A stretch of 64,000 nt of DNA from the NCBI RefSeq assembly GCF_041429775.1, contig NZ_CP163421.1, positions 1,761,001-1,825,000 of the forward strand, written 5' to 3'. The stretch's first letter is position 1; the number at the start of each line of letters is the position of its first letter. This document shows, piece after piece, positions 25,252 through 35,035 of the stretch. The notes under the pieces are model-generated. The model ran no database searches. It was not told the DNA's origin and saw nothing but the letters and a program-made list of their open reading frames with translations. Source of the stretch: Glycocaulis abyssi (GTDB lineage Bacteria > Pseudomonadota > Alphaproteobacteria > Caulobacterales > Maricaulaceae). A program made the position numbers and the translations under genes.

Positions 25252-26450
25252 GTGTCCAGCCGGTAGGCTGCATGAAGGGCGCGAACGGCGCGTTCCAGCG
25301 CATCTTCGTTCACGAGTGCTGAAATCTTGATCTCGGAAGTGGCCAGCATGCGCACCTCGATGGCTTCAGCTTCCAGCACACCATAGAGCGTGCGCGCCAC
25401 GTCCGCGCGTCCGCGAAGGCCGGTGCCGACCACCGACACCTTGGCCAGGCCGACCTCAGAGCTAAGACCCTCATGCCCGGCCAGCGCCTGCAGGGCGGCG
25501 CGCAGATCACGCCCCTCCACGGAAAATTCCAGATTGGAGCCGCCCGAACGCGCCCGGCCCTGCACGATCATGTCGACATGCACGCCCGCCCCCGCCAGCG
25601 CGGCAAACACGCCGCCCGGCCCGCTGGCGCTGTCTTCAATGCCCGGCACGGCGATGCGCGCCTGCGCTCTGGCATAGGCAATGCCCGACACCACGCGGCG
25701 TTCGGCCAGCGCGCTCTCGCTCAACACTTGCGTACCGGCGCTCGCCCCCGGCGCGGCAAAGCTGGACTTGACCCGCATCGCCACGCCCTTGGCCTTGGCA
25801 TACTCGACAGAGCGGGTCTGCAGAACCTTCGCGCCCATCGCCGCCAGCTCCAGCATCTCGTCATGGGAGATGCGCGCAAGGCGCGTGGCCGCAGGTTCGA
25901 TGCGCGGATCGGTGGTGAAGACGCCGTCTACATCGGTGTAGATATCGCACTCGGCCCCTATCGCCGCCGCAATCGCGGCTGCTGACAGATCGGTGCCGCC
26001 CCGGCCCAGCGTGACAAGGCGGCCTTGCGCATCCACGCCCTGATAGCCCGCCACGACCGGGATCACCCCGTCGGCCAGCAGGCTTTCCAGCACCTCGCCA
26101 TCTATGCCGGTAATGCGCGCCGAACCCGGTACGCCGTCCACCTCTATCGGTAACTGCCAGGCTAGGATTGAGCGCGCTTTCAGGCCCAGTTGTTTCAGCG
26201 CCAGCGCCATCAGGGCGGCAGCCGCCTGCTCACCGGCGGCCAGCACCGTGTCGGTCTCGATCTCGCCCAGGCCCCCGCCCAGGCTGGTGGCATGGCCCAG
26301 ATAGCGGTCGGTCTCGCCGGACATGGCCGAGACCACCACCGCAACCTGATTACCCCTGGCCGCCTCTGCCGCGACGATGGAGGCCGAATGGGCAATCCGC
26401 TGAGGACTGCCCATGGAGGTGCCGCCAAATTTCAGGACCAGCCGTGTCAT
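25236..26450 (-). CDS. lysC: aspartate kinase
   Basis: The enzyme phosphorylates aspartate, the first step toward lysine, methionine, threonine and diaminopimelate for the cell wall. The 404-residue protein shows KFGGTSMG at the N-terminus, VVVSAMSGETDRYL, the catalytic-domain segment GYQGVDAQGRLVTLGRGGTDLSAAAIAAAI and DVDGVFTTDPRI, followed by two C-terminal ACT domains that usually give feedback inhibition. AGAAGGG precedes the start. The last codons (TAVYS and stop) coincide with the right terminal repeat of element A, so the C-terminus may have been altered by that element. Catalytic assignment is secure. Confidence 0.97.
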   Translation of the reverse strand: MTRLVLKFGGTSMGSPQRIAHSASIVAAEAARGNQVAVVVSAMSGETDRYLGHATSLGGGLGEIETDTVLAAGEQAAAALMALALKQLGLKARSILAWQLPIEVDGVPGSARITGIDGEVLESLLADGVIPVVAGYQGVDAQGRLVTLGRGGTDLSAAAIAAAIGAECDIYTDVDGVFTTDPRIEPAATRLARISHDEMLELAAMGAKVLQTRSVEYAKAKGVAMRVKSSFAAPGASAGTQVLSESALAERRVVSGIAYARAQARIAVPGIEDSASGPGGVFAALAGAGVHVDMIVQGRARSGGSNLEFSVEGRDLRAALQALAGHEGLSSEVGLAKVSVVGTGLRGRADVARTLYGVLEAEAIEVRMLATSEIKISALVNEDALERAVRALHAAYRLDTAVYS

Positions 26451-26517
26451 GGCCCTTCTCTAGCAGGATTGGTGCCGGGAGAAAGCGGGGGATGTCTTTT
26501 CCCTCGTCCCTCCACTT

Positions 26518-26610
26518 CGTCATTCCGGGGGAGCGCAGCGACACCCGGAGCCCAGCTTTTTATGACGAACTGGGTTCCAGATAAGCGCTTCCGCGCTTTC
26601 TGGAATGACG
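26518..26610. repeat. intergenic palindromic repeat, family 3
   Basis: CGTCATTCCGGG at the left and TCTGGAATGACG at the right enclose an AGCGCTTCCGCGCT hairpin and a CCCAG/CTGGG inner stem. Same orientation as the copies at 28098 and 46266. A family 2 copy follows 22 bases later. Confidence 0.75.
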
Positions 26611-26631
26611 AGTTGAGATGTCAGTTCAACT

Positions 26632-26742
26632 CACCGGATCCCCGGCCACCGCCTGTCCCCGATGGAGAGGACATCAGTCGTTCTGGCAGAATAACCCGGA
26701 CGGCAAACTCACCGGGGTCTCCCGCCCCGACGGGAGACCCAG
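26632..26742. repeat. intergenic palindromic repeat, family 2
   Basis: CACCGGATCCCCGGC, then GATGGAGAGG, CTGGCAGAATAA and finally the hairpin GGGTCTCCCGCCCCGACGGGAGACCC. The last hairpin and spacer are nearly identical to the copy at 28212-28332. Confidence 0.65.
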
Positions 26743-26807
26743 AAAAAGCTGAAACGCGCCTCCTTACTCAGCGCTTCACCAATTTAGGCCGGGGGAATGA
26801 AAAACAT

Positions 26808-26850
26808 GGGTCCCCCGTCTGGGCGGGGGACCCCGGTCGAGAGGGCATCG
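26808..26850. repeat. half copy of family 2 palindrome
   Basis: GGGTCCCCCG tctggg CGGGGGACCC followed by CGGTCGAGAGGG. Only the first hairpin and the start of the spacer are present. It lies about 90 bases before ispG. The remaining bases of this 491-base gap between lysC and ispG show no gene. Confidence 0.55.
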
Positions 26851-26941
26851 GGGAAGCGTTGCGCAAAGCAGAGACGTTTAGCCGCCTTCACCTCGTCACA
26901 TCGCTCCTATATGTAGAGGCAGGCGCGAAGGAGCAGGTTTC

Positions 26942-28081
26942 ATGGCGGTCGAGGATCACACCAAGGTCAGGCCCTGGCGGGCGATTGACCGGCGGAGCTC
27001 GCGCAAAATCCGTGTCGGGTCTGTCGAGGTCGGCGGCGATGCCCCCATCTCCGTCCAGTCCATGACCAACACGCCCACCAGCGACGCGCGCGCGACAATT
27101 GACCAGATACGCGGGCTGGAAGAGGCGGGCGCAGATATTGTGCGCGTCTCCTGCCCGGATGAAGAGTCCACGGCCGCCTTCCGCACGATTGCGCGCGAGG
27201 CAAAAGTGCCGCTCGTTGCCGACATTCACTTCCACTACAAGCGCGGCATCGAGGCGGCAGAGGCGGGCGCGGCGTGCCTGCGCATCAATCCGGGCAATAT
27301 CGGCTCCATGGCGCGCGTGAAGGAGGTTGTTTCCGCTGCGCGCAATAATGGCTGCTCCATCCGTATCGGGGTGAATGCCGGGTCGCTGGAGCGCGAGCTG
27401 CTGGAAAAATACGGCGAGCCCTGCCCCGACGCGATGGTGGAAAGCGCCCTCAACCACGCCCGCATTCTCGATGATCTCGATTTCCGCGAATACAAGATCT
27501 CGGTGAAGGCGTCTGACCTCTTCCTCACCGTCGCCGCCTATCAGATGCTGGCCGAGGCGACCGACGCGCCCCTGCATCTGGGCGTTACCGAGGCTGGCGG
27601 GCTTCGCTCCGGCACGATCAAATCGGCCATCGGCATGGGCTCGCTCCTCTGGGCGGGGATTGGCGATACGATCCGGGTGTCGCTCTCGGCCGAGCCGGTG
27701 GAGGAAATCCGCGCTGGCTTTGATATGCTCAAAGCCCTCGGCCTGCGTACGCGCGGGGTGAACATCATCGCCTGCCCTTCGTGTGCGCGGCAGGGCTTTG
27801 ACGTGATCCGCACGGTGGAGGCGCTCGAAGCGCGGCTTGCCCACATCTCCGAGCCGATCTCGCTCTCCATCATTGGCTGCGTGGTCAATGGCCCCGGCGA
27901 GGCGGCCTATACCGATCTGGGGTTCACGGGCGGCGGCAAGGGCGCAGGCATGCTCTATTTTGCCGGCCAGCAGACCGAGAAAGTCTCCAACGAGACCATG
28001 ATCGAGCGCATCGTCGCCGCGGTGGAGGACAAGGCCGCGAAAATGCGCGCGGAGCGCGAGGCGCTGGCGGCGGCGGAGTAG
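26942..28081 (+). CDS. ispG: IspG (GcpE), 4-hydroxy-3-methylbut-2-enyl diphosphate synthase
   Basis: IspG performs the penultimate step of the MEP isoprenoid pathway, using a [4Fe-4S] cluster. The 379-residue protein contains the N-terminal barrel motifs [36 protein letters not shown] and [20 protein letters not shown], and the cluster cysteines in [15 protein letters not shown] and [12 protein letters not shown]. The start has an ideal AAGGAG nine bases upstream. It is a single-gene unit with repeats on both sides, and no terminator other than those repeats. Confidence 0.97.
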   Translation: MAVEDHTKVRPWRAIDRRSSRKIRVGSVEVGGDAPISVQSMTNTPTSDARATIDQIRGLEEAGADIVRVSCPDEESTAAFRTIAREAKVPLVADIHFHYKRGIEAAEAGAACLRINPGNIGSMARVKEVVSAARNNGCSIRIGVNAGSLERELLEKYGEPCPDAMVESALNHARILDDLDFREYKISVKASDLFLTVAAYQMLAEATDAPLHLGVTEAGGLRSGTIKSAIGMGSLLWAGIGDTIRVSLSAEPVEEIRAGFDMLKALGLRTRGVNIIACPSCARQGFDVIRTVEALEARLAHISEPISLSIIGCVVNGPGEAAYTDLGFTGGGKGAGMLYFAGQQTEKVSNETMIERIVAAVEDKAAKMRAEREALAAAE

Positions 28082-28097
28082 GGAGCATTTTTCCTGT

Positions 28098-28193
28098 CGT
28101 CATTCCGGGCGGAGCGAAGCGCAGACCCGGAACCCAGCTTTTTGATAGAAACTCGGGTTCCAGATAGCGGCTGACGCCGCTTCTGGAATGACG
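28098..28193. repeat. intergenic palindromic repeat, family 3
   Basis: CGTCATTCCGGGCGGAGCG at the left and CTTCTGGAATGACG at the right, with inner AAGCGCAGACCCGG and GCGGCTGACGCCGC stems. A family 2 copy starts 19 bases later. It begins 17 bases after the ispG stop. Confidence 0.75.
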
Positions 28194-28211
28194 AATGTGG
28201 GGCAGCAAGGC

Positions 28212-28332
28212 AGATATTCCGGGTCCCCGATCAAGCCGGGGACCCCGGTTGATAGGCCGAAGGCGAAACTGGCAGATTATTCAGGAAGCCAACATTTCCG
28301 GGGTCTCCCGCCCCGACGGGAGACCCAGAATA
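28212..28332. repeat. intergenic palindromic repeat, family 2
   Basis: GGGTCCCCG atcaagc CGGGGACCCCGGT, a spacer with GATAGG and CTGGCAGATTATTC, then GGGGTCTCCCG ccccga CGGGAGACCCAG. This is the cleanest full-length example of the family. Confidence 0.7.
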
Positions 28333-28356
28333 ACTATCTAGAAAATTGCCAACCCG

Positions 28357-28420
28357 GCGTTTCACCGGCGTAAGCCGGTGCCCAGTCCTTTCTGGATCCC
28401 GGCTTTTGCCGGGAAAACGC
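28357..28420. repeat. composite palindromic repeat, family 1
   Basis: GCGTTTCACCGGC gtaa GCCGGTGCCCAG, a short centre, then CTGGATCCCGGC tttt GCCGGGAAAACGC. The CCCAG/CTGG centre also pairs, so the whole 64-bp unit folds as a cruciform of two hairpins on one stem. Confidence 0.75.
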
Positions 28421-28441
28421 GAGTTCTGAGCTTAAACTCAG

Positions 28442-28503
28442 AAAATGGATCCCCGTTCCCCGTTTTCACGGGGACAGGCGGTGCGGGGGACCCCGGTTCT
28501 TCG
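28442..28503. repeat. half copy of family 2 palindrome
   Basis: TTCCCCGTTTTCACGGGGA next to a GCGGGGGACCCCGGTT arm, as also found at 4190 and (inverted) at 43969. Together the four repeats fill most of the 462-base gap between ispG and the arsC-like gene. Confidence 0.5.
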
Positions 28504-28543
28504 ACGTTTGAGGGTGCTCTGGCTCTGAGCAGAAAAGAAGGTC

Positions 28544-28894
28544 CTAAACCCCCAATTCGGCCTGCACAGCCTTCGTCCAGCCCACATGTACCGCGCCGCC
28601 GGTAACGATCACGGGCCGCTTTATCAGCGTGCGATGCTCATCGAGCAGGCTGGCGAGTTTACCTGCATCATCAGCCCTCGCCTTGTCGGCGTCGGAGAGC
28701 TTACGCCAGGTCATGGAGGCGCGGTTGATGATTTTGGCCTCGCCCACTTCCCTGATCCATCCGGGGATCAGTCCGGCCACGGAAGGTTCGGCGCGAATGT
28801 CAACGAAGGCAGGATTTCTCCCGCCTTCGTTCAACGCGGTCATTGCCTTGCGGCAGGTCTCGCAATTTTTCAGTCCGTATACGGTAAGGCTCAT
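28544..28894 (-). CDS. ArsC/Spx-family reductase-like protein (YffB type)
   Basis: The 116-residue protein has a thioredoxin-like fold start (LTVYGLKNCETCRKAMTALN) with a CxxC pair, and family features such as INRASMTWRKLSDADKA, HRTLIKRPVIVTGGAVHVGW. The 'IKRP' lead-in to the active site matches the ArsC/Spx group. True arsenate reductases and the poorly understood YffB/Spx-like proteins share this pattern; with no arsenic genes nearby, arsenate reduction should not be assumed. It overlaps the upstream MAPEG gene by four bases (ATGA), so the two are co-translated. Confidence 0.85.
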   Translation of the reverse strand: MSLTVYGLKNCETCRKAMTALNEGGRNPAFVDIRAEPSVAGLIPGWIREVGEAKIINRASMTWRKLSDADKARADDAGKLASLLDEHRTLIKRPVIVTGGAVHVGWTKAVQAELGV

Positions 28895-29310
28895 ACCGAA
28901 AGCGCTATCACATTGCGGATGGCGATGACAACGAGGCAGAGCGTGGCCAGCGCGTAGATGCCAAAGCGCAAGGGAATGAAATTGATCGTGGACTGCACCA
29001 GCGAGTGGATGATGCGCAGGATCACATAGGTCCAGGCAAAGCCAATATTGATGGCATCGCCGACGCCAACGAGATGGCTGTAGGTGACGAGCGCGTAGAA
29101 GATGACCGGCTGCTCGTGCAGATGGTTATGATTGTCCGCAATCTGACGGACGCTGCGCGGCAGCACGTCCATCTCGGACTTTTCCTTCAGCTTGACCGGA
29201 TCAATGCCGGCCTTCTTCATGGCCGGAATGCGCGTGACATACATCCACACCCACATCACCAGCGTCCAGCACACCAGCGCCAGCAGCGGCACCATCATGG
29301 ATTGATACAT
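28891..29310 (-). CDS. MAPEG-family membrane protein
   Basis: The 139-residue protein has four hydrophobic segments in the MAPEG arrangement: MMVPLLALVCWTLVMWVWMYV, then a cytoplasmic part ending RQIADNHNHLHEQPVIFYALV with the conserved N-x-x-E-Q-P type motif, and two further helices. Members include glutathione-dependent microsomal transferases, but bacterial relatives mostly lack known substrates. It is first in a two-gene unit with the arsC-like gene, joined by a four-base overlap. Membrane location is clear; substrate is not. Confidence 0.88.
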   Translation of the reverse strand: MYQSMMVPLLALVCWTLVMWVWMYVTRIPAMKKAGIDPVKLKEKSEMDVLPRSVRQIADNHNHLHEQPVIFYALVTYSHLVGVGDAINIGFAWTYVILRIIHSLVQSTINFIPLRFGIYALATLCLVVIAIRNVIALSV

Positions 29311-29421
29311 GGCTTGATCTCCTCCCGTCCGGGGTGGCTTTCACCCTCTGGTCAGGAGAGATAAGCGCGACTCTGCCCGGGCGGGAAGGGATTTGAAGTT
29401 TCCCCTGTCATAGCCCTGCCT

Positions 29422-29537
29422 GGTGTCTCCCCCCGTTTACGGGGGGAGTGGTCCGAAGGACCGAGGGGGGGATAACTCAAAACAAGTTCCCCCCTCCGTC
29501 AGCTGCGCTGCCACCTCCCCCGTAAACGGGGGAGGAC
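29422..29537. repeat. intergenic palindromic repeat, family 4 (full copy)
   Basis: CTCCCCCCGTTTACGGGGGGAG and CACCTCCCCCGTAAACGGGGGAGG hairpins stand at the two ends, with GGTCCGAAGGACC and a long central inverted repeat of CCGAGGGGGGGA/TTCCCCCCTCCGTC, and CAGCTGCGCTG. The order is shared with the copy at 34873-35010. It fills most of the 302-base gap between MAPEG and clpB. Confidence 0.65.
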
Positions 29538-29555
29538 ATCACCCTCAGGCACAAG

Positions 29556-29586
29556 CTCCCGGATAACCCTTTCGGGCTTCCGGGAG
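29556..29586 (-). terminator. stem-loop downstream of clpB
   Basis: CTCCCGGA (29556-29563) pairs with TCCGGGAG (29579-29586), with an AAGCCCGAAAGGGTT sub-hairpin in the loop, 27 bases past the clpB stop. No U-tract follows, so it may stabilise the 3' end rather than terminate. Confidence 0.4.
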
Positions 29587-29612
29587 TTCAGGAGACCATA
29601 TTCACTGAACCC

Positions 29613-32231
<2,619 letters not shown>

Positions 32232-32266
32232 GCCTTCAGGTCTCCTGAAAAAGGGCAGCGAGACTA

Positions 32267-32533
32267 GGGTCCAGACTCAATCAGGTTTCGGGCGTGACGC
32301 GTAGCGGATTTGGTTTCTGACAAGGAGAGACGGCTGCGGTGGAGTATTTCTCCACAAAGGTGTTTCGACGCCGTCAGGGATGAAATCCGCCGCGCCTCGA
32401 AGAGGTATGGCGAAAATTGCCCACTCTTGCGTCGCAGTCCCTCGAAAGGGGAGCACCCTTTCATCGGGCCTGCTCCTGATATTAACCCATTTTCGCCGAT
32501 ATCACGCACCAAACCCTGATTGAGTCTGGACCC
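32267..32533 (-). ncRNA. structured 267-bp element, copy B
   Basis: A 267-bp segment with a perfect 19-bp terminal inverted repeat (GGGTCCAGACTCAATCAGG; 32267-32285 and 32515-32533). Read on the minus strand it aligns with copy A: shared runs include GGCGGATTT, GGCGTCGA, TTGTGGAGA, CTCCAC, TCTCCT, CCAAATCCG, CACGC and GAAACCT. Helices are kept by paired changes: GCGTGA/TCACGC here against GCGTGG/CCACGC in A, GGCGAAAAT (32489-32497) with its complement at 32409-32417 against GGCAAAA/TTTTGCC in A, and GAAAGGG/CCCTTTC against GGTGGAG/CTCCATC. The terminal repeats of A and B are unrelated in sequence. It lies just upstream of clpB on the same strand and could be a leader; copy A has no such position. 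Confidence 0.6.
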
Positions 32534-32535
32534 TT

Positions 32536-32617
32536 GGGTTGGAGATAGACCGCCCTCTTGGAGGCACGGTCCGCCAACCCTGATGACATGCATGTAGGTG
32601 TGGCAACGAGACCACAC
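32536..32617 (-). other. two strong hairpins abutting element B
   Basis: GGGTTGG (32536-32542) pairs with CCAACCC (32574-32580); inside it GACCG pairs with CGGTC and CCTC with GAGG, giving a three-tier stem. Next, GTGTGG (32598-32603) pairs with CCACAC (32612-32617). Both lie directly beyond the terminal repeat of element B, upstream of clpB. Neither hairpin is seen beside copy A, so they are a separate unit or a clpB-specific leader. Confidence 0.5.
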
Positions 32618-32654
32618 AAGCAGGAGGGAAATAAATTTGGTGGCCACCATCATT

Positions 32655-32740
32655 CGTCACCCCCGCGCAGGCGGGGGTCCAGAGATGAAGCGCGAAGTCC
32701 GTGCAAGCGGCTCTGGGTTCCCGCCTACGCGGGAACGACG
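32655..32740. repeat. intergenic palindromic repeat, family 6 (single copy here)
   Basis: CGTCACCCCCGCG cag GCGGGGGTCCAGAG at the left and CTCTGGGTTCCCGC cta CGCGGGAACGACG at the right form two hairpins joined by a CCAGAG/CTCTGG stem. The plan is the same as family 1 (two hairpins around a CCAG/CTGG stem) with different arm sequences. Confidence 0.6.
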
Positions 32741-32757
32741 AAGAGAGACCCATTCTG

Positions 32758-32823
32758 GCGTTTTCCCGACGCAAGCCGGGATCCAGAACACGGCTGGGCA
32801 CCGGCTTCAAGCCGGTGAAACGC
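32758..32823. repeat. composite palindromic repeat, family 1
   Basis: GCGTTTTCCCGACGCAAGCC and GGGATCCAG at the left, CTGGGCACCGGC ttcaa GCCGGTGAAACGC at the right. This copy is in the opposite orientation to those at 3838 and 28357. Confidence 0.75.
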
Positions 32824-32836
32824 ATTAGGGGCTGGA

Positions 32837-32952
32837 GAAGATGGGTCCCCGCTCGGGGGCGGGGACCCCGGGTGTGTGGACTTTTCCATAGTTCTGCCGG
32901 TTTTACCGATGACCCCTCCACCGGGGTCCCCCGCCCCGACGGGGGACCCAGA
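32837..32952. repeat. intergenic palindromic repeat, family 2
   Basis: ATGGGTCCCCGCTCGGGGGC and GGGGACCCCGGGT, a spacer with AGTTCTGCCGGTTTTACC, then CCGGGGTCCCCCGCCCC and GACGGGGGACCCAG. Full-length copy with a diverged spacer, between family 1 copies. Confidence 0.6.
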
Positions 32953-32967
32953 GATCATGGAGCTACG

Positions 32968-32997
32968 CTGGGCACCGGCTTCAAGCCGGTGAAACGC
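32968..32997. repeat. half copy of family 1
   Basis: CTGGGCACCGGCTTCAAGCC and GGTGAAACGC repeat exactly the right half of the copy at 32758-32823. Repeats and element B account for nearly all of the 801-base gap between clpB and the DUF4167 gene. Confidence 0.6.
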
Positions 32998-33032
32998 GAA
33001 GGCATGAAACCCGGACGGGCCAGCATAAAACC

Positions 33033-33671
33033 CTAAGCCGCTGCGTCGGCATCGCCGCCGGAGGCGGATTTGAGGGCCGCTTCGGCCTCGGCATCGGCGC
33101 GGGTGCGGCGCGGACGGCGTGTACGGGCCGGGCGGGGCGCATCGTCACCCGGCTGCTCACTGCCTTGCGATGCGGGCGGGCTGTCACCGCCAGCGGTACC
33201 GGGATCTACCATGCGCAGCGGATCGGACCCGGCATTGTCAGCGCCCGCATCCTGGCGGTTTTCACCGCCGGGGCGGCGGCTGGGACGGCGGCCACGCGGC
33301 TGGCGCTCGCCATTGCCCTGATTGTCGCTGCGCTCAGCATTGTCGCCATCGCCGCCATTGCGCGATTGCTGATGGGTGTTGCGGCTATCGCCGTCATCCC
33401 CGTCATCGCTGTCATCATCGCTATTATTGTCGCGCTCTTCGCGGCGCGGCTGGGTCAGTTGCACGATGCGGAAATAGTGCTCGGCGTGCTGATAATAATT
33501 CTCCGCCATCACGCGGTCACCGGAGGAGGAGGCATCGCGCGCCAGCTGGAGGTATTTTTCATAGATGTGGGCAGCATTGCCCCGGATTTTTACATCCGGC
33601 CCATTGCTCTCGAAATTGCGATTGCCCTGATTATGACTGGGCTTACGCCCGCGGCCGCGTTGACGCTTCAT
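33033..33671 (-). CDS. DUF4167 domain protein
   Basis: The 212-residue protein begins with the DUF4167 domain (MKRQRGRGRKPSHNQGNRNF, NAAHIYEKYLQLARDASSSGDRVMAENYYQHAEHYFRIV), which is nearly confined to alphaproteobacteria and sits next to prmC and prfA there, as here. The remainder is low complexity: an acidic D/N/S-rich stretch and arginine-rich parts that suggest nucleic acid or ribosome binding. The 265 bases between it and prmC contain no gene and presumably its promoter. Function unknown; the link to translation termination genes is positional. Confidence 0.9.
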   Translation of the reverse strand: MKRQRGRGRKPSHNQGNRNFESNGPDVKIRGNAAHIYEKYLQLARDASSSGDRVMAENYYQHAEHYFRIVQLTQPRREERDNNSDDDSDDGDDGDSRNTHQQSRNGGDGDNAERSDNQGNGERQPRGRRPSRRPGGENRQDAGADNAGSDPLRMVDPGTAGGDSPPASQGSEQPGDDAPRPARTRRPRRTRADAEAEAALKSASGGDADAAA

Positions 33672-33936
33672 ATCGTATTCTGGTCCTCATGCTGTGACCT
33701 TGCCGGCGAAATATCTGTCTGTTTCGGTCTGACCCTGCGGGCGGATGCGCCAAATCGCGTTGCGCCAAGTCACGAAGCACCGTGCCGGTGGTGCTGCGAG
33801 TCTCTGCAAGATGAGAGCCGGTATTACAGCAGGGTGCGCTTGCCACTTTTCAGTTGTAACTGCCCCGTTCCGGCGCGCAACAACCGCTGTATCCCGGCGA
33901 GTCTAAACTCATCTGCCAGCCATTTCCAAGTTTTTT

Positions 33937-34776
33937 TCAGTTGCGCAGGGCCAGCACCCGGTCGCGCCCGGCCAGATCGGTGAGGATCGTGGCATCCTCA
34001 AAACCCGCCGCGCTTGCCAGCGCCCGCGCAGCCGCGCCCTGATCGTGACCGATCTCGAAGAAGGCATGACCGCCGGGGCTGAGCAGGCGGCGCGTTTCGG
34101 CCAGCAGGTGCGGGTAGGGCTCCAGCCCGCCCTGCCCGCCATCAAGCGCCAGACGCGGCTCGAAATCACGCACTTCAGGGTCCAGCGTGTCGATGACTTC
34201 CGGCGCGATATAGGGCGGGTTGGAGACGACAAGATCAAACGGGCCGTCCACGCCGTCCGCCCAGTCGGTCTCCAGAAAGACGATGCGGCCTGACAGCTGA
34301 TTGCGCGCCGCATTGGCTTTTGCGATCTCCAGCGCGGCAGCAGAGATGTCGGTAGCGATGGCTGTCGCGTTTGGCAGCTCGCACAAGAGCGCCAGCGCAA
34401 TCGCGCCGGAGCCGGTGGCGATATCGAGGATGCGCAAGGGCGCGGCGCGGTCCGGGATTTGCTCCAGCGCGGCGCGCACCAGCGTTTCGGTATCGCTGCG
34501 CGGGGTCAGCACATCGCGGGTGACGATGAGGTCCAGCGTCCAGAATCCCACCGAGCCGATGATGTGGGAGAGCGGCTCGCGGGCCGCGCGGCGGGATATC
34601 AATGCCTCGAAGCGGGCGGTTTCCTCATCGCTTAAAGGCACGCTCCCCCGCGCAATCATACCGGCCGCATCCAGCCCCAGCGCATGGCGCAGCAGCGCGC
34701 GCGCCTCCTCGCGCGCATCCTCAATGCCGGCGGCGGCGAGGCGCTGTGTGGCGGTTTTGAGGGGGGTGGGGGTCAT
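33937..34776 (-). CDS. prmC: PrmC (HemK), release factor glutamine methyltransferase
   Basis: PrmC methylates the glutamine of the GGQ motif in release factors, including RF1 encoded just upstream. The frame is open to 35046, but the ATG at 34776 gives the expected N-terminal helical domain (TATQRLAAAGIEDAREEARALLRHALG) and excludes a repeat-derived extension, so a 279-residue protein is annotated. The SAM site is ILDIATGSGAIALAL, and the substrate-binding motif NPPY is present (VVSNPPYIAPEVI). Separated from prfA by two palindromic repeats. Confidence 0.95.
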   Translation of the reverse strand: MTPTPLKTATQRLAAAGIEDAREEARALLRHALGLDAAGMIARGSVPLSDEETARFEALISRRAAREPLSHIIGSVGFWTLDLIVTRDVLTPRSDTETLVRAALEQIPDRAAPLRILDIATGSGAIALALLCELPNATAIATDISAAALEIAKANAARNQLSGRIVFLETDWADGVDGPFDLVVSNPPYIAPEVIDTLDPEVRDFEPRLALDGGQGGLEPYPHLLAETRRLLSPGGHAFFEIGHDQGAAARALASAAGFEDATILTDLAGRDRVLALRN

Positions 34777-34793
34777 GGCCGGTTTCTCTTTTT

Positions 34794-34858
34794 CGTTTTC
34801 CCGGCGCAAGCCGGGATCCAGAAATAAGACTGGGCACCGGCTTACGCCGGTGAAACGC
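34794..34858. repeat. composite palindromic repeat, family 1
   Basis: CGTTTTCCCGGCGCAAGCCG and GGATCCAG at the left, CTGGGCACCGGC ttac GCCGGTGAAACGC at the right. Same orientation as the copies at 32758 and 36768. It begins 18 bases upstream of the prmC start codon. Confidence 0.75.
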
Positions 34859-34872
34859 GATTGGTCAGGCCC

Positions 34873-35010
34873 TGTCCTCCCCCGTTTACGGCGGGGTGAG
34901 ACGCAAAGCGACGAACGGCAGCGCAGCTGACGGAGGGGGGACACTTTCCTTTTGCAAATCCCCCCCTCGGCCCTTCGGGCCACTCCCCCCGCAGGCGGGG
35001 GGAGACACCG
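34873..35010. repeat. intergenic palindromic repeat, family 4 (full copy)
   Basis: CCTCCCCCGTTTACGGCGGGG at the left, GCAGCTGACGGAGGGGGGA in the centre, CCCCCCTCGGCCCTTCGGGC and CACTCCCCCCGCAGGCGGGG at the right. It is the inverse of the copy at 29422 and differs by compensated changes in the terminal hairpins. It ends 26 bases before the prfA stop. Confidence 0.65.
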
Positions 35011-35035
35011 GAAACACCGTGAGAGAGAAAAACCC

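Noticed and set aside
25009-25266. Short frames inside elements A and B with similar translations (both contain RHARNL)
   Set aside because: The similarity follows from the nucleotide homology of the two elements. The frames have no start context, and the differences between copies preserve base pairing rather than codons.
28544-28894. Arsenate reductase as a firm call
   Set aside because: Only the ArsC/Spx fold and CxxC are visible, and there is no arsR, arsB or acr3 nearby.
32536-32700. Sigma-32 heat-shock promoter for clpB
   Set aside because: CTTGAA-like runs occur only inside the family 1 hairpin arms, and no CCCCAT-type -10 follows at the right distance.
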